From Desulfobacteraceae bacterium (lineage in GTDB: Bacteria; Desulfobacterota; Desulfobulbia; Desulfobulbales; Desulfobulbaceae): a DNA stretch of 17,230 nt. The position numbers and the translations under genes were made by a program. This document shows, piece after piece, positions 1 to 7,655 of the stretch (the first letter of the stretch is position 1; the number at the start of each line of letters is the position of its first letter). The stretch covers positions 1 through 17,230 of the forward strand of contig JALHJD010000032.1 of NCBI GenBank assembly GCA_022837185.1, written 5' to 3'. A model generated the notes under the pieces. It saw nothing but the letters and a program-made list of their open reading frames with translations. It made no database searches and had not been told where the DNA came from.

Positions 1-716
1 TGATGCAGGTTGAAAAAATGGCGTCCCTGGGCATCATGGCGGCCGGCCTGGCGCACGAGGTGAACAATCCGCTGCAACTGATAACCGACCAGGCGGACTG
101 GATCCGGGAGCTCCTGGTGGAAGAGGACCCCGAAAAGGTGCGCAATCTGGAAGAATACCGGAAGGCAGCGGAAAAAATCAAACTGCATGTGTCGCGGGCC
201 AGCAATGTTACCCACAGGCTGCTGGGGTTTTCCCGGAAAATGAAGGCCGAAAAAGGAGCGGTGAATATCAACAATCTGGTCGATGAGGTCGTGTCCTTTG
301 TGGTCAACGAAGCCAAAGTCAACGACATCACCATCAACAAGCACCTGCAGGAAGACATGCCTGCCATCATGACCGACGCGGCGCAGCTGCAGCAGGTTTT
401 CCTCAATATTCTCAACAACAGTATGGATGCCATTGGGAAAAACGGCGCCGTGGACATCGCCACCAGTTTCGATGACAAGCACATCATCATTGAGTTCAGG
501 GACAACGGTCCGGGAATTCCCCGGGAAATCATGGAGAATATTTTTGATCCGTTCTTTACCACCAAGGAGCCGGGCAAGGGGACAGGCCTCGGTCTGTCGA
601 TCAGTTACCATATAATCCAGACGTTGGGAGGGAAAATCGAAGTCCGCAACGGGGAAGATGGGGGAGCGGTGTTTATGCTGTTACTGCCCATCATTCAGCC
701 GGGCGCGCGACGATGA
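1..716 (+). CDS. Sensor histidine kinase, C-terminal catalytic part (5' end outside window)
   Basis: This is the transmitter half of a two-component sensor kinase, which autophosphorylates on His and passes the phosphate to a response regulator. Numbering from the first in-window Met (base 3), the HisKA H-box [19 protein letters not shown] spans residues 6-24 with phospho-acceptor His18. The HATPase_c domain follows, with an N-box ([15 protein letters not shown]), G1 box (DNGPGIP), F box ([13 protein letters not shown]) and G2 box (GTGLGLS). The H-box sits almost at the window edge, whereas kinases of this NtrB-like class normally have PAS, HAMP or membrane sensor domains before it, so the gene almost certainly begins upstream and the sensed signal cannot be read here. 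The stop at 714-716 is 35 nt before a receiver-only regulator, its likely partner. The family call is very sure; the specific role is unknown. Confidence 0.93.
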   Translation, partial: MQVEKMASLGIMAAGLAHEVNNPLQLITDQADWIRELLVEEDPEKVRNLEEYRKAAEKIKLHVSRASNVTHRLLGFSRKMKAEKGAVNINNLVDEVVSFVVNEAKVNDITINKHLQEDMPAIMTDAAQLQQVFLNILNNSMDAIGKNGAVDIATSFDDKHIIIEFRDNGPGIPREIMENIFDPFFTTKEPGKGTGLGLSISYHIIQTLGGKIEVRNGEDGGAVFMLLLPIIQPGARR

Positions 717-751
717 AAAACTGAAAATTCAAAGGCAAAGGAGAAACGATT

Positions 752-1183
752 ATGTTCGCCGATTTGAGAGTACTGGTAGTGGATGATGAAAAGGATTTTC
801 TGGAAATGACGGTGAAAAGAATGCAGAAGAAGGGCATTGACTGCGTCGGGGTGATGAGCGGCAACGAGGCTGTCGAAAAAATCAGCAACGAAAATTTCGA
901 CGTTGTGCTGCTGGATGTCAAGATGCCCGGCATGGACGGAGTGGAAACACTGCGGGAGATCAAACGGATAAAGCCGCTGGTCGAAGTGATCATGCTGACA
1001 GGGCATGCCTCGGTGGAGTCGGGTATAGAGGGCATGAAGCTCGGGGCCTTTGACTACCTGATGAAGCCGATGGAGTTGGACAAGATTCTCGAGACAATCC
1101 AGGATGCGTACAAGAAAAAGTCCCTGCAGGAGGAGAAGATCATTCAGGCGCAGATCAAGAGAGACCTTGCCAGACCGTGCTGA
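752..1183 (+). CDS. Stand-alone response regulator receiver protein (CheY-like)
   Basis: A 143-aa protein made of one receiver domain with no DNA-binding or enzymatic output domain. The acidic pair is Asp11/Asp12 (VVDDE), the phospho-acceptor is Asp55 (VVLLDVKMPGMDG), the switch Thr is Thr83 (VIMLTGHAS) and the conserved Lys is Lys105 (YLMKP), so all phosphorylation residues are intact. After about residue 118 there is only a short charged, probably helical tail. A GGAG-type Shine-Dalgarno lies 8-10 nt before the ATG. It follows the histidine kinase by 35 nt and precedes the TauE/SafE permease by 129 nt, so it probably receives phosphate from that kinase. Its output must pass by protein contact or onward phosphotransfer. 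It closely resembles the second receiver at 6180-6572. Confidence 0.92.
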   Translation: MFADLRVLVVDDEKDFLEMTVKRMQKKGIDCVGVMSGNEAVEKISNENFDVVLLDVKMPGMDGVETLREIKRIKPLVEVIMLTGHASVESGIEGMKLGAFDYLMKPMELDKILETIQDAYKKKSLQEEKIIQAQIKRDLARPC

Positions 1184-1312
1184 AGAGGCCGGTGTATGTC
1201 CAGCCTCGCAGCCGGCGGCGCGGCGGATTGCGTCGTCAAAAAGGAGCGGCGGAACGGTAGCCAAGAGGGAACACCCTGTTATGAACCATGTATATGAAGG
1301 AGTACCAGGAAT

Positions 1313-2602
1313 ATGAACTACTTTAAAGCATTAGGCCAGTTCATGATGGCCGGGGCCCGGGCCCACGCGAACTGGGAAATTGAGGTGTCGAACAGAATAC
1401 TGGGGGACCGCAAAAGGATGATTATTCTCGGCCTGCTGCTGGTCCCCATCATCCTGGGAGGCATTGCCTTTGCGGACGCTCCCGGGGCGCTGCCGGGGAT
1501 GCTGGGCGGCAAGTCGGCCTACGCGCCGGCCTTCTACACTCCCCTCATTTTTTTCGCCTCCATCGGGGTCGGGCTGGTGGCCGGTCTGATCACCGGCTGC
1601 ATCGGTGCGGGCGGCGGCTTCATCATCGCTCCGGCCCTGATGAGCGCCGGGGTCAAGGGCATTCTGGCGGTGGGCACCGACCTGTTCCACATCTTTGCCA
1701 AGGCGATCATGGGCAGCGTCATTCACCGTAAACTGGGCAACGTCTCCGTAGCCCTGGCCGTGGTCTTTCTGGTCGGCTCCCTTGCCGGGGCCACGGCGGG
1801 CGGCTACATCAACCGGACCATTTACGAGTTCAATCCGATCATGAGCGACGCCTTCATCACCACCATCTACGTGCTGATGCTCGGCTTCCTCTGCTCCTAC
1901 GCCCTGATGGATTTTTTCAAATCCAAGAAGGCTGCAGCCGCCCGCGTCGCCTCCGGTGAGGCCGCAAGGGCCAACGTCCTGACCGGCCTGGCCCAGTCGC
2001 TGCAGAACGTCAAAGTGCCGCCGATGATCAAGTTCGACCAGGGCGTGGTTCCGGGCGGCCGGCAGATTTCATTCATATTCCTGGTCCTCAGCGGCTTCGT
2101 GGTTGGTTTTGCCGCGGCCATCATGGGCGTGGGCGGCGGCTTCCTGACCTTCCCGATCTTCGTCTATGTCCTCGGCGTTTCCTCGGCCACCACCGTGGGC
2201 ACCGACATCTTCCAGATCATTTTCACCGCCGGCTACGCCGGATTGGGGCAGTACGCGGCCTACGGGTTTATTTTCTACACCCTGGCCATGGGCATGCTGC
2301 TGGGCTCGCTGATCGGCATCCAGATCGGCTCCCTGATCACCAAGGTGGTCAGCGGCGTCACCATCTGCGGGCTGTACGCCGTGGCCACCTCGGCCGGTTT
2401 TATCAACCGCCTCTTTGCCCTGCCGTCCAAACTGGCCAGCATGGATATGATTCCGATGTCGACCGCGACCGGCAAGCTGCTGGAAACGGTGGGCACCTAT
2501 ATTTTCTTCGGGGTCCTGGCCGCCTTTGCGATCTGGGTCTTTTATATCTTTTTCACCAACATCCGCACCCTCAAGGGCGAGGGCGGCGGGCATCACGCCT
2601 AA
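1313..2602 (+). CDS. Sulfite exporter TauE/SafE family permease (large variant)
   Basis: Polytopic inner-membrane protein of the TauE/SafE (DUF81) family, whose members move sulfite, sulfoacetate or related sulfur anions. It has the family's internal duplication: glycine-rich motif GCIGAGGGFIIAPALM at residues 95-110 and its repeat IMGVGGGFLTFPIF at 270-283, each followed by a 'VGTD' segment (120-123, 295-298). At 429 aa it exceeds the usual 250-300 aa. The excess is an extra N-terminal segment with a TM helix at about 36-55, a polar Ala/Lys-rich loop at about 202-250 between the halves, and a C-terminal TM at about 393-415 ending in a GGGHH tail. The start is supported by AAGGAG about 10 nt upstream. 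A membrane protein follows after 12 nt. In sulfur-metabolising anaerobes a sulfite-exporter role is plausible, but the substrate is not shown by sequence. Confidence 0.9.
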   Translation: MNYFKALGQFMMAGARAHANWEIEVSNRILGDRKRMIILGLLLVPIILGGIAFADAPGALPGMLGGKSAYAPAFYTPLIFFASIGVGLVAGLITGCIGAGGGFIIAPALMSAGVKGILAVGTDLFHIFAKAIMGSVIHRKLGNVSVALAVVFLVGSLAGATAGGYINRTIYEFNPIMSDAFITTIYVLMLGFLCSYALMDFFKSKKAAAARVASGEAARANVLTGLAQSLQNVKVPPMIKFDQGVVPGGRQISFIFLVLSGFVVGFAAAIMGVGGGFLTFPIFVYVLGVSSATTVGTDIFQIIFTAGYAGLGQYAAYGFIFYTLAMGMLLGSLIGIQIGSLITKVVSGVTICGLYAVATSAGFINRLFALPSKLASMDMIPMSTATGKLLETVGTYIFFGVLAAFAIWVFYIFFTNIRTLKGEGGGHHA

Positions 2603-2614
2603 GGAGGTCTGCAT

Positions 2615-3301
2615 ATGATTGCGCACAAAAAAGAGTTCACGGGCGGAGTGGTGATGATGATCGGCTTCTGGATCGTGTTCGCGATCCTGCTTTCCCCGGT
2701 TTTTGCCGGTCAGAATCTGCTCGATTACATGGACGGCATGTACAATTCCATTTCCAAGAATTCTTCGTATTTTATTCCTGCGAACCAGGAAAACGCCAAG
2801 GAATTCACTGGAAAAAATATAGACATGGCGCTCAAGGCCAAGGATGGTGCGGCCGGAGATCGGTGGGCCACCGTGCTGCGGGCGGCGGGGATGAACGTGG
2901 AAAGCGCCGCCGAGGAATTGCAGGTCAGCGGTGATATGGGAGGGATGCTGGTTTCCGCCCTGGCTGACGCCGATGCCATGTTTGCCAATGACGGGGGGCC
3001 GGTGGCCGCCCGGTACGGTTATGACGAAAAACAGGCCCTCTACGACTGGTGGTCCATACTTCGTGATATGGAAAGAAGCCTGAACAAGCAGGAGCAGTTC
3101 AAGGAGGCGAAATTCCTCTACCAGGTACGGACCAAGAGTGTGGAGCCGGCCTACAACTACTACGGGATCATTGCCCAGAGCATCCGGGAGAAAGCGTTGC
3201 TGGTGATTCTGTCCCTGGGCGGGTATGTGATCTACACCCTGTGGTTCGGTTTCGCCATCCTGTTCATGTTTGAAGGATGGGGGCTGAGGCTCGAACATTG
3301 A
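2615..3301 (+). CDS. Two-TM membrane protein with extracytoplasmic helical domain, unknown function
   Basis: I do not recognise a named family. The 228-aa protein has one TM helix near the N-terminus (about residues 11-31), a soluble middle of about 160 residues and a second TM helix at about 193-219, followed by a short Arg/Glu/His tail. The Lys-containing N-terminus (MIAHKKEFTG) suggests an inside N-terminus, which would place the middle domain in the periplasm. That domain is mostly polar and helical, with aromatic clusters (ALYDWWSILRDMERS, EPAYNYYG). A very strong Shine-Dalgarno (AAGGAGGT) starts at the stop codon of the TauE/SafE gene, and the ATG lies 12 nt after that stop, so the two are surely co-translated. 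The protein is likely an accessory subunit of the permease. A terminator-like hairpin follows at 3313. Confidence 0.85.
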   Translation: MIAHKKEFTGGVVMMIGFWIVFAILLSPVFAGQNLLDYMDGMYNSISKNSSYFIPANQENAKEFTGKNIDMALKAKDGAAGDRWATVLRAAGMNVESAAEELQVSGDMGGMLVSALADADAMFANDGGPVAARYGYDEKQALYDWWSILRDMERSLNKQEQFKEAKFLYQVRTKSVEPAYNYYGIIAQSIREKALLVILSLGGYVIYTLWFGFAILFMFEGWGLRLEH

Positions 3302-3621
3302 TCAACACTTTTCGGGAGGGGACCGTTGTCGGTCCCCTTCCCGGATGTCTTTTCTCAATGACGTTTCAAACTCACAGCGGCCGGCAGTGTCCCCTCTGCG
3401 GGATGAAATGCAGCAGGCAGTTCCTCCCATGGGATACGAGGATTTCTGTCCGATCGTACATTAGGTATGCCGGAGAGGCGGAAATATGCTATGGTTGAAT
3501 GATAATAAATTTTTTGCGGTTGACTCCTGACGCGATCGAAAAAGGAAGACAGGAATTATCGGCTGAAATTTTTTCCAGATGAAACCTGAATAAAACCAAA
3601 AATCAGCCAAGTCCGCCTGAA
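3302..3621. other. Intergenic region between the permease operon and the PEP-synthase-like gene
   Basis: This 320-nt stretch opens with a terminator-like hairpin (3313-3343, listed separately). The middle contains a 73-codon ORF in a Cys-containing frame (3277-3498) that overlaps the previous gene, has no ribosome site and is not credible. Further on is an AT-rich patch (3500-3515) followed by TTGACT at 3520-3525, but no convincing -10 lies at the correct distance. No clear Shine-Dalgarno precedes the ATG at 3622. The presence of a terminator and the length of the gap suggest that the downstream pair has its own promoter, which I cannot place. Confidence 0.45.
3313..3356 (+). terminator. Probable intrinsic terminator after the TauE/SafE operon
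   Basis: The stem GGGGACC/GGTCCCC (3318-3324 with 3331-3337, loop GTTGTC) continues through a one-base bulge into CGGGA/TCCCG (3313-3317 with 3339-3343). It is followed by a T-rich but interrupted tail (TCTTTTCTC). It lies 12 nt past the stop codon of the two-TM protein. The tail is weaker than ideal. Confidence 0.6.
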
Positions 3622-6177
3622 ATGATTCTTCAACGCGTCCGTAATTTTTTCGGCAAATGGCTGTCCCCGCAGCAGGATGATGCCCGCCTGCGCAGCTCCT
3701 TCCAGGAGCATTACAAGCTTTTCCGCTCCCTGCTTACCGCCAACAACAACGCCCTGGAACTCATAGCGGAAATGGAGCAGGCTTTCAGCAGCGGCCGCCC
3801 TTTCAGCATGACCTTCGTGCACAGCCACTGCACGGCCCTGAGTTTCCAGGTGTATAAAATGATCCAGCGCCTGCAGGAACTTTCCGACGGCCGATACGGC
3901 GGCCTTATTCCCGCCTTCAAGGCGATTTCCGACCAAATGGAGACCATCCTGGCGGCGCGCCCGGTGATCGCCGGCGGTCCCTTCATCCTGGAAATGAATG
4001 AAATCGATCGACGCTCCGCCGACCAGGTCGGCGAAAAGATGGCCAACCTGGGAGAGATTGCCAACCGGGCGGGGCTGCCGGTGCCGGACGGCTTCGTGAT
4101 AACCGCGGCAGCCGCTCACCACTTTCTCACGGAAAATGATCTCCAGGATGAGATCAACCGGCGCATGACCATCTGCAATCTCGACAACCTGGAAGAGCTG
4201 TACAGGACCAGCGCCGCCATCCACACGTTGATCACCAAGGCGCCTTTGCCCGACGACCTTGGACGGCAGATTCACGACGCCTATCAACGTCTGAGGGGGA
4301 GGGCAGGGGAAGAGCAGCCGGTGCTGGCAATGCGTTCCAGCGCGCTCGGGGAAGACAGCGGCAATGCCTCTTTTGCCGGACAGTACCGCACTCAGCTCAA
4401 TGTTGATGAAGAGATGATGGACCAGACCTACAAGGAGATCCTGGCCGGCATGTACAAGAGTCAGGCCATCGTCTACAGGCTGCAGCGCGGCTTCAGGCAT
4501 CAGGATGTGATCATGTGCGTGGGCTGCCTGGCCATGGTTGACGCCAAGGTCGGCGGAGTCATGTATTCCCGGTCGCCCACCGACCCGCGAAGCCCCTCGG
4601 TGGTGATCAGCGCCGCTCCGGGGCTGGCCGGCCAGGTGGTGGACGGCCGGGTGGATACCGATATATACGAGGTGAGCCGCGAGCCCCCGCATGCAATCAT
4701 GGCATTGAAACTCCGTCGGGGAGCCGATCAGGAGGTCCTCTCCGACGACCAGGCCCGGGAGTTGTGCCGGATAGCGGTCCGGCTGGAGGACCACTTCGGT
4801 AGTCCGCAGGATATAGAATGGTCGATAAACCAGCAGGATGCCATTGTTCTGCTGCAGAGCCGCCCCCTGGGAGAGTCCTCCACCGTTGAATCCATCGCCC
4901 TGGCGACCGGGGGGGAAAAAGGTGAGGATGTGCTGTTGTCCGGCGGCGTGGCCGCCTGTCGCGGTGTGGCCGCAGGTCCGGTATATATTGTTCGTTCCAG
5001 CCTTGATCTGCTGCAGTTTCCCAAGGAAGCGGTCCTGGTGGTCGAACACCCCCTGCCGGAATGGGCCACCCTGCTGCCAAGGGCCGCGGCCGTGATCAGC
5101 GAGACCGGGCAGGTTGCCGCCCACCTGGCCACCGTTTCCCGGGAATTCGGCATCCCCGCTCTCTTCGGTGTGCCCGGCGCGGTCGAGAAGCTGAAAAATG
5201 GCCAGGTGGTCACCGTGGACGCAACCGCCGGCCGTGTAATAGACGGCCGCCGGGAAGATCTGCTCGGTGAGCCCCCGCCGCCGCCGAACCTGATGAAGGG
5301 CAGCCCGATCTACAGGATGCTGGAACAGGTGCTTGAGCTTGCCGCGCCGCTCAATCTCACCGACCCGGCGTCCATCTATTTCCGGCCCTCTTCCTGCAAA
5401 ACCTTTCATGACCTGACCAGGTTCTGCCATGAAAAGGGCGTGGCCGAGATGTTCGCCTTCGGATCCAAATACCGGTTTGATGAAAAGGCGGCCAAGCAGC
5501 TTGTGGGCGAGACCCCTTTTCAATGGTGGGTCATCGATCTTGACGACGGCTTCAGCCGGGAGTACGACCGGCACCAGAAATTCGTCCATATCGACCAGAT
5601 TGTTTCCGTCCCCATGCTGGCGATCTGGTCCGGCATGATCGCCGTCCCCTGGCAGGGACCGCCGCCGGTGAGCTTCCGGGGGTTCGGCTCCATCATTTTC
5701 CAGTCCACCATGAACCGCGAACTGGATCCGGCGGTACGCTCCGGCATGTCCAACAGGAATTACTTCCTGGTTTCAAGCAATTTCTGCAACCTCAGCGTCC
5801 GCCTCGGCTACCATTTCTCCCTGGTCGAGTCCCATGTCAGCGACATGCTGACCGAGAACTACGTCAGTTTCCAGTTCAAAGGCGGGGCCGCCGACGAGGG
5901 CCGCCGGTTCATCCGGGTCCAGTTGCTGAAGGATATTCTGGAGCGGTACGACTTCCGGGTAGAACAGAAAGTGGACGCCCTGTCCGCCCGGATCGAAAAG
6001 AAGCCCGCCCCTTTTCTTCTTTCCCGCTTGAAAATTCTCGGTTATCTGTTGATTCATACCAGGCAGATTGATATGGTCATGGATGAACAATTCAGGGTGG
6101 AGCAATACCGGAAGAAGATCCTCGCCGATATTGAAGCGATTTTGAAGCCGGATGAGCCGCCGGCAGCGGAGAACTGA
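3622..6177 (+). CDS. PEP-synthase-like protein: ATP-grasp PEP/pyruvate-binding domain, phosphohistidine swivel domain and unusual C-terminal domain
   Basis: An 851-aa protein. Residues 1-125 form a helical N-terminal region. The PPDK_N/ATP-grasp domain spans about 135-416: GEKMANLGEIANRAGLPVPD at 137-156, RSSALGEDSGNASFAGQY at 238-255, GVMYSRSPTDP at 312-322, DIEWSINQQDAIVLLQSRP at 397-415. The PEP-utiliser mobile domain spans about 440-545, with the swivel His at 501 in TGQVAAHLATVSREFGIPAL. True PEP synthase and PPDK continue into a TIM barrel that binds PEP and carries a catalytic Cys. I see no such barrel here; instead about 300 residues (551-851) form another domain (FRPSSCKTFHDLTRFCHEKG, WWVIDLDDGF, NYVSFQFKGGAADEGRRF). 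A His-phosphorylating or phosphotransfer role is plausible, but PEP synthesis is unlikely. The next gene, a receiver, starts 2 nt after the stop. The start at 3622 lacks a clear ribosome site. Confidence 0.88.
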   Translation: MILQRVRNFFGKWLSPQQDDARLRSSFQEHYKLFRSLLTANNNALELIAEMEQAFSSGRPFSMTFVHSHCTALSFQVYKMIQRLQELSDGRYGGLIPAFKAISDQMETILAARPVIAGGPFILEMNEIDRRSADQVGEKMANLGEIANRAGLPVPDGFVITAAAAHHFLTENDLQDEINRRMTICNLDNLEELYRTSAAIHTLITKAPLPDDLGRQIHDAYQRLRGRAGEEQPVLAMRSSALGEDSGNASFAGQYRTQLNVDEEMMDQTYKEILAGMYKSQAIVYRLQRGFRHQDVIMCVGCLAMVDAKVGGVMYSRSPTDPRSPSVVISAAPGLAGQVVDGRVDTDIYEVSREPPHAIMALKLRRGADQEVLSDDQARELCRIAVRLEDHFGSPQDIEWSINQQDAIVLLQSRPLGESSTVESIALATGGEKGEDVLLSGGVAACRGVAAGPVYIVRSSLDLLQFPKEAVLVVEHPLPEWATLLPRAAAVISETGQVAAHLATVSREFGIPALFGVPGAVEKLKNGQVVTVDATAGRVIDGRREDLLGEPPPPPNLMKGSPIYRMLEQVLELAAPLNLTDPASIYFRPSSCKTFHDLTRFCHEKGVAEMFAFGSKYRFDEKAAKQLVGETPFQWWVIDLDDGFSREYDRHQKFVHIDQIVSVPMLAIWSGMIAVPWQGPPPVSFRGFGSIIFQSTMNRELDPAVRSGMSNRNYFLVSSNFCNLSVRLGYHFSLVESHVSDMLTENYVSFQFKGGAADEGRRFIRVQLLKDILERYDFRVEQKVDALSARIEKKPAPFLLSRLKILGYLLIHTRQIDMVMDEQFRVEQYRKKILADIEAILKPDEPPAAEN

Positions 6178-6179
6178 CT

Positions 6180-6572
6180 ATGGGGGAAAAGCTCAATATT
6201 CTTTTTGTCGATGATGAACCCGACTTTCTGGAAACCACCGTCAAGCGCCTTGCCCGTCGGGGGTATGAGGCCAGGACTGCCGTTAGCTGCGATGAAGCAT
6301 TGGAGGTTCTCGAGAGCGGTTGGCCCGATGTCGTTGTTCTCGATGTCATGCTGGCCGGCACGGACGGCATTCAGTGCCTGCAGGAGATTAAGCGGCGCTG
6401 GCCGCTGATGACCGTGATCATGCTCACCGGTCATGCCTCGATGAATGCCGGTATCCGGGGCCTGGAATACGGCGCCAACGACTACTGCATGAAGCCCATT
6501 GAACTCGATGAATTAATGGAGAAAATCACCATCGCCTGGCGCGAGACAAACAGTACCGCCCGAAAACAGTGA
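6180..6572 (+). CDS. Stand-alone response regulator receiver protein, paralogue of 752-1183
   Basis: A 130-aa single-domain receiver with Asp11/Asp12 (FVDDEPDF), phospho-acceptor Asp55 (VVVLDVMLAG), Thr83 (VIMLTGHAS) and Lys105 (YCMKP). The positions and much of the intervening sequence match the receiver at 752-1183, pointing to duplication within the cluster. The usual 'MPGMDG' after the acceptor Asp reads MLAGTDG here. The ATG lies 2 nt after the stop of the PEP-synthase-like gene, with a GGAGA ribosome site inside that gene's last codons, so translation is coupled and the proteins probably work together. No output domain is present. Two terminators follow directly. Confidence 0.92.
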   Translation: MGEKLNILFVDDEPDFLETTVKRLARRGYEARTAVSCDEALEVLESGWPDVVVLDVMLAGTDGIQCLQEIKRRWPLMTVIMLTGHASMNAGIRGLEYGANDYCMKPIELDELMEKITIAWRETNSTARKQ

Positions 6573-6611
6573 ACCGGGCGGTATCGCCCCGCCCGGTCAT
6601 TCGGTTTTTTT
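6573..6611 (+). terminator. Intrinsic terminator 1 after the receiver gene
   Basis: The inverted repeat ACCGGGCG/CGCCCGGT (6573-6580 with 6590-6597) begins right after the stop codon. A T-run (TTTTTTT, 6605-6611) follows after seven bases. The gap between stem and T-run makes this one less canonical than the next hairpin. Confidence 0.6.
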
Positions 6612-6615
6612 AGTT

Positions 6616-6644
6616 GCAGGCGGCCAACCGGCCGCCTGCTTTTT
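6616..6644 (+). terminator. Intrinsic terminator 2 (strong)
   Basis: A perfect 10-bp GC-rich stem GCAGGCGGCC/GGCCGCCTGC (6616-6625 with 6630-6639), a tetraloop AACC and an immediate TTTTT tract. It stops rightward transcription. The convergent NosL gene ends at 6651, but the opposite strand lacks a T-tract here, so the site is oriented rather than bidirectional. Confidence 0.85.
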
Positions 6645-6650
6645 CGAAGA

Positions 6651-7655
6651 TTATTCCCCGCCCGTGAGCAGTTCCGGGGTCAATTCCGGGTAGCCGACGA
6701 TCCGGCCGCCGTTGTCCCGGACAAAGTCTTCGGCCTCCTTTTTGAATTTAAAAGGGATCGCCTCTTTGCCCATGGGACCGTCAACCCTGGAGCCGACGAC
6801 ATAGTAGGCCCCGTAAGCGCTTTCATACATGCTGTCGGAAAAAATCGTCACCCATGCCATTTTATCGGGCGACGGCTCCTTGACATATTTTGCCGGCTCG
6901 GCGGTATAATGGATCAGGCACCGGGTTGAACAGAAGTGCAGGGTGCTTCCGTCCATGGCCCAGATCTGGGCGTGGTGCCGGGGAAACCGGGCCGGATACA
7001 TGCCGCAGACCGTGCAGGTGTCGGCGGCCGTCGGCTCTTTGATTTTGCCTGTTTTCTTCCTGTTCTGATCGATGTTCAGCCTTGACTTCGGCAGTTCCTC
7101 CCTGGCGGCGGCATAGGCGGCTTGAAAATCGACAACCTCCCCGCCGTGGCGGGTGGCAAATTCTTCAGCCGCGGCCCGGTCGGCAAAGGCGATTTTCGAT
7201 TTCATGGTCATTGTCCCCGGCGCCGTGGAACCCATGACATAGACGGCCTTCTCCACCGGCACCATGGTGTCGGGGTCAAGATAGAGGGCCACCGAGGCGC
7301 CGGAAGGTTCCTCACCTGAATTGACGGCCTTGTCGGCCATACAGCGGATCGAGCAGGTGACGAAATCCCCTTCCGGATGATGGAAGGCATGCCTGGTCCG
7401 GGCCCACATGTTGATCATCATCCCGCAGTTCGGGCATTTCTTGGCCTTGCTGTACTCTTTGGGATTCTGCATGGGGTGTTCGATATCGGGAGCGGAGGCG
7501 GAGGCCGCCGGCTGATCCTTGTCCATGGAATGGGCCGGTGAAAACAGCCCGTCGCCCCATGTCCAGATACTGACCACGGCCATGAGGGCCGCTGCCGTGA
7601 CCAGGTGTTTTTTCCAGTAACATGCCAGGTTATGAATACATCCGTTTTTTTTCAT
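6651..7655 (-). CDS. Tandem NosL-domain protein, membrane-anchored or exported (putative Cu(I) chaperone)
   Basis: A 334-aa protein with two NosL-type units. NosL is a Cu(I)-binding accessory protein of nitrous-oxide reductase, and relatives occur without nos genes. After a basic N-terminus there is a hydrophobic segment (about residues 17-33), either a signal anchor or an uncleaved signal peptide. Unit 1 spans about 70-185: KKCPNCGMMINMW with Cys74/Cys77/Met79, Cys101 and Cys105, ending in an 'ADRAAAEEFATRHGGEVVDF' element. Unit 2 spans about 210-325: DTCTVCGMYPARF with Cys214/Cys217/Met219, Cys242 and Cys246, ending in KKEAEDFVRDNGGRIVGY. Both units thus keep the CxxCGM plus CxxxC pattern. 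Canonical NosL has one such unit and a lipobox; I see no lipobox. A GGGAGG/AAGGA ribosome site precedes the ATG. No nosZ is in view, so the copper client is unknown. Confidence 0.88.
   Translation of the reverse strand: MKKNGCIHNLACYWKKHLVTAAALMAVVSIWTWGDGLFSPAHSMDKDQPAASASAPDIEHPMQNPKEYSKAKKCPNCGMMINMWARTRHAFHHPEGDFVTCSIRCMADKAVNSGEEPSGASVALYLDPDTMVPVEKAVYVMGSTAPGTMTMKSKIAFADRAAAEEFATRHGGEVVDFQAAYAAAREELPKSRLNIDQNRKKTGKIKEPTAADTCTVCGMYPARFPRHHAQIWAMDGSTLHFCSTRCLIHYTAEPAKYVKEPSPDKMAWVTIFSDSMYESAYGAYYVVGSRVDGPMGKEAIPFKFKKEAEDFVRDNGGRIVGYPELTPELLTGGE

Noticed and set aside
2069..3298. 409-codon - strand open frame opposite the permease and two-TM genes
   Set aside because: It spans two well-supported genes and their intergenic ribosome site, has His/Gly/Asp-rich low-complexity content and no family signal.
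3277..3498. 73-codon + strand ORF with a CPLCGMKC motif
   Set aside because: It overlaps the end of the two-TM gene, runs through the terminator hairpin and lacks a ribosome site; the Cys motif is too short to support a gene.
3556..5589. Very long - strand open frame (677 codons) opposite the PEP-synthase-like gene
   Set aside because: The + strand encodes clear ATP-grasp and swivel motifs; the antisense frame is His/Gly/Arg-rich with no recognisable domain, a usual shadow in GC-rich genes.
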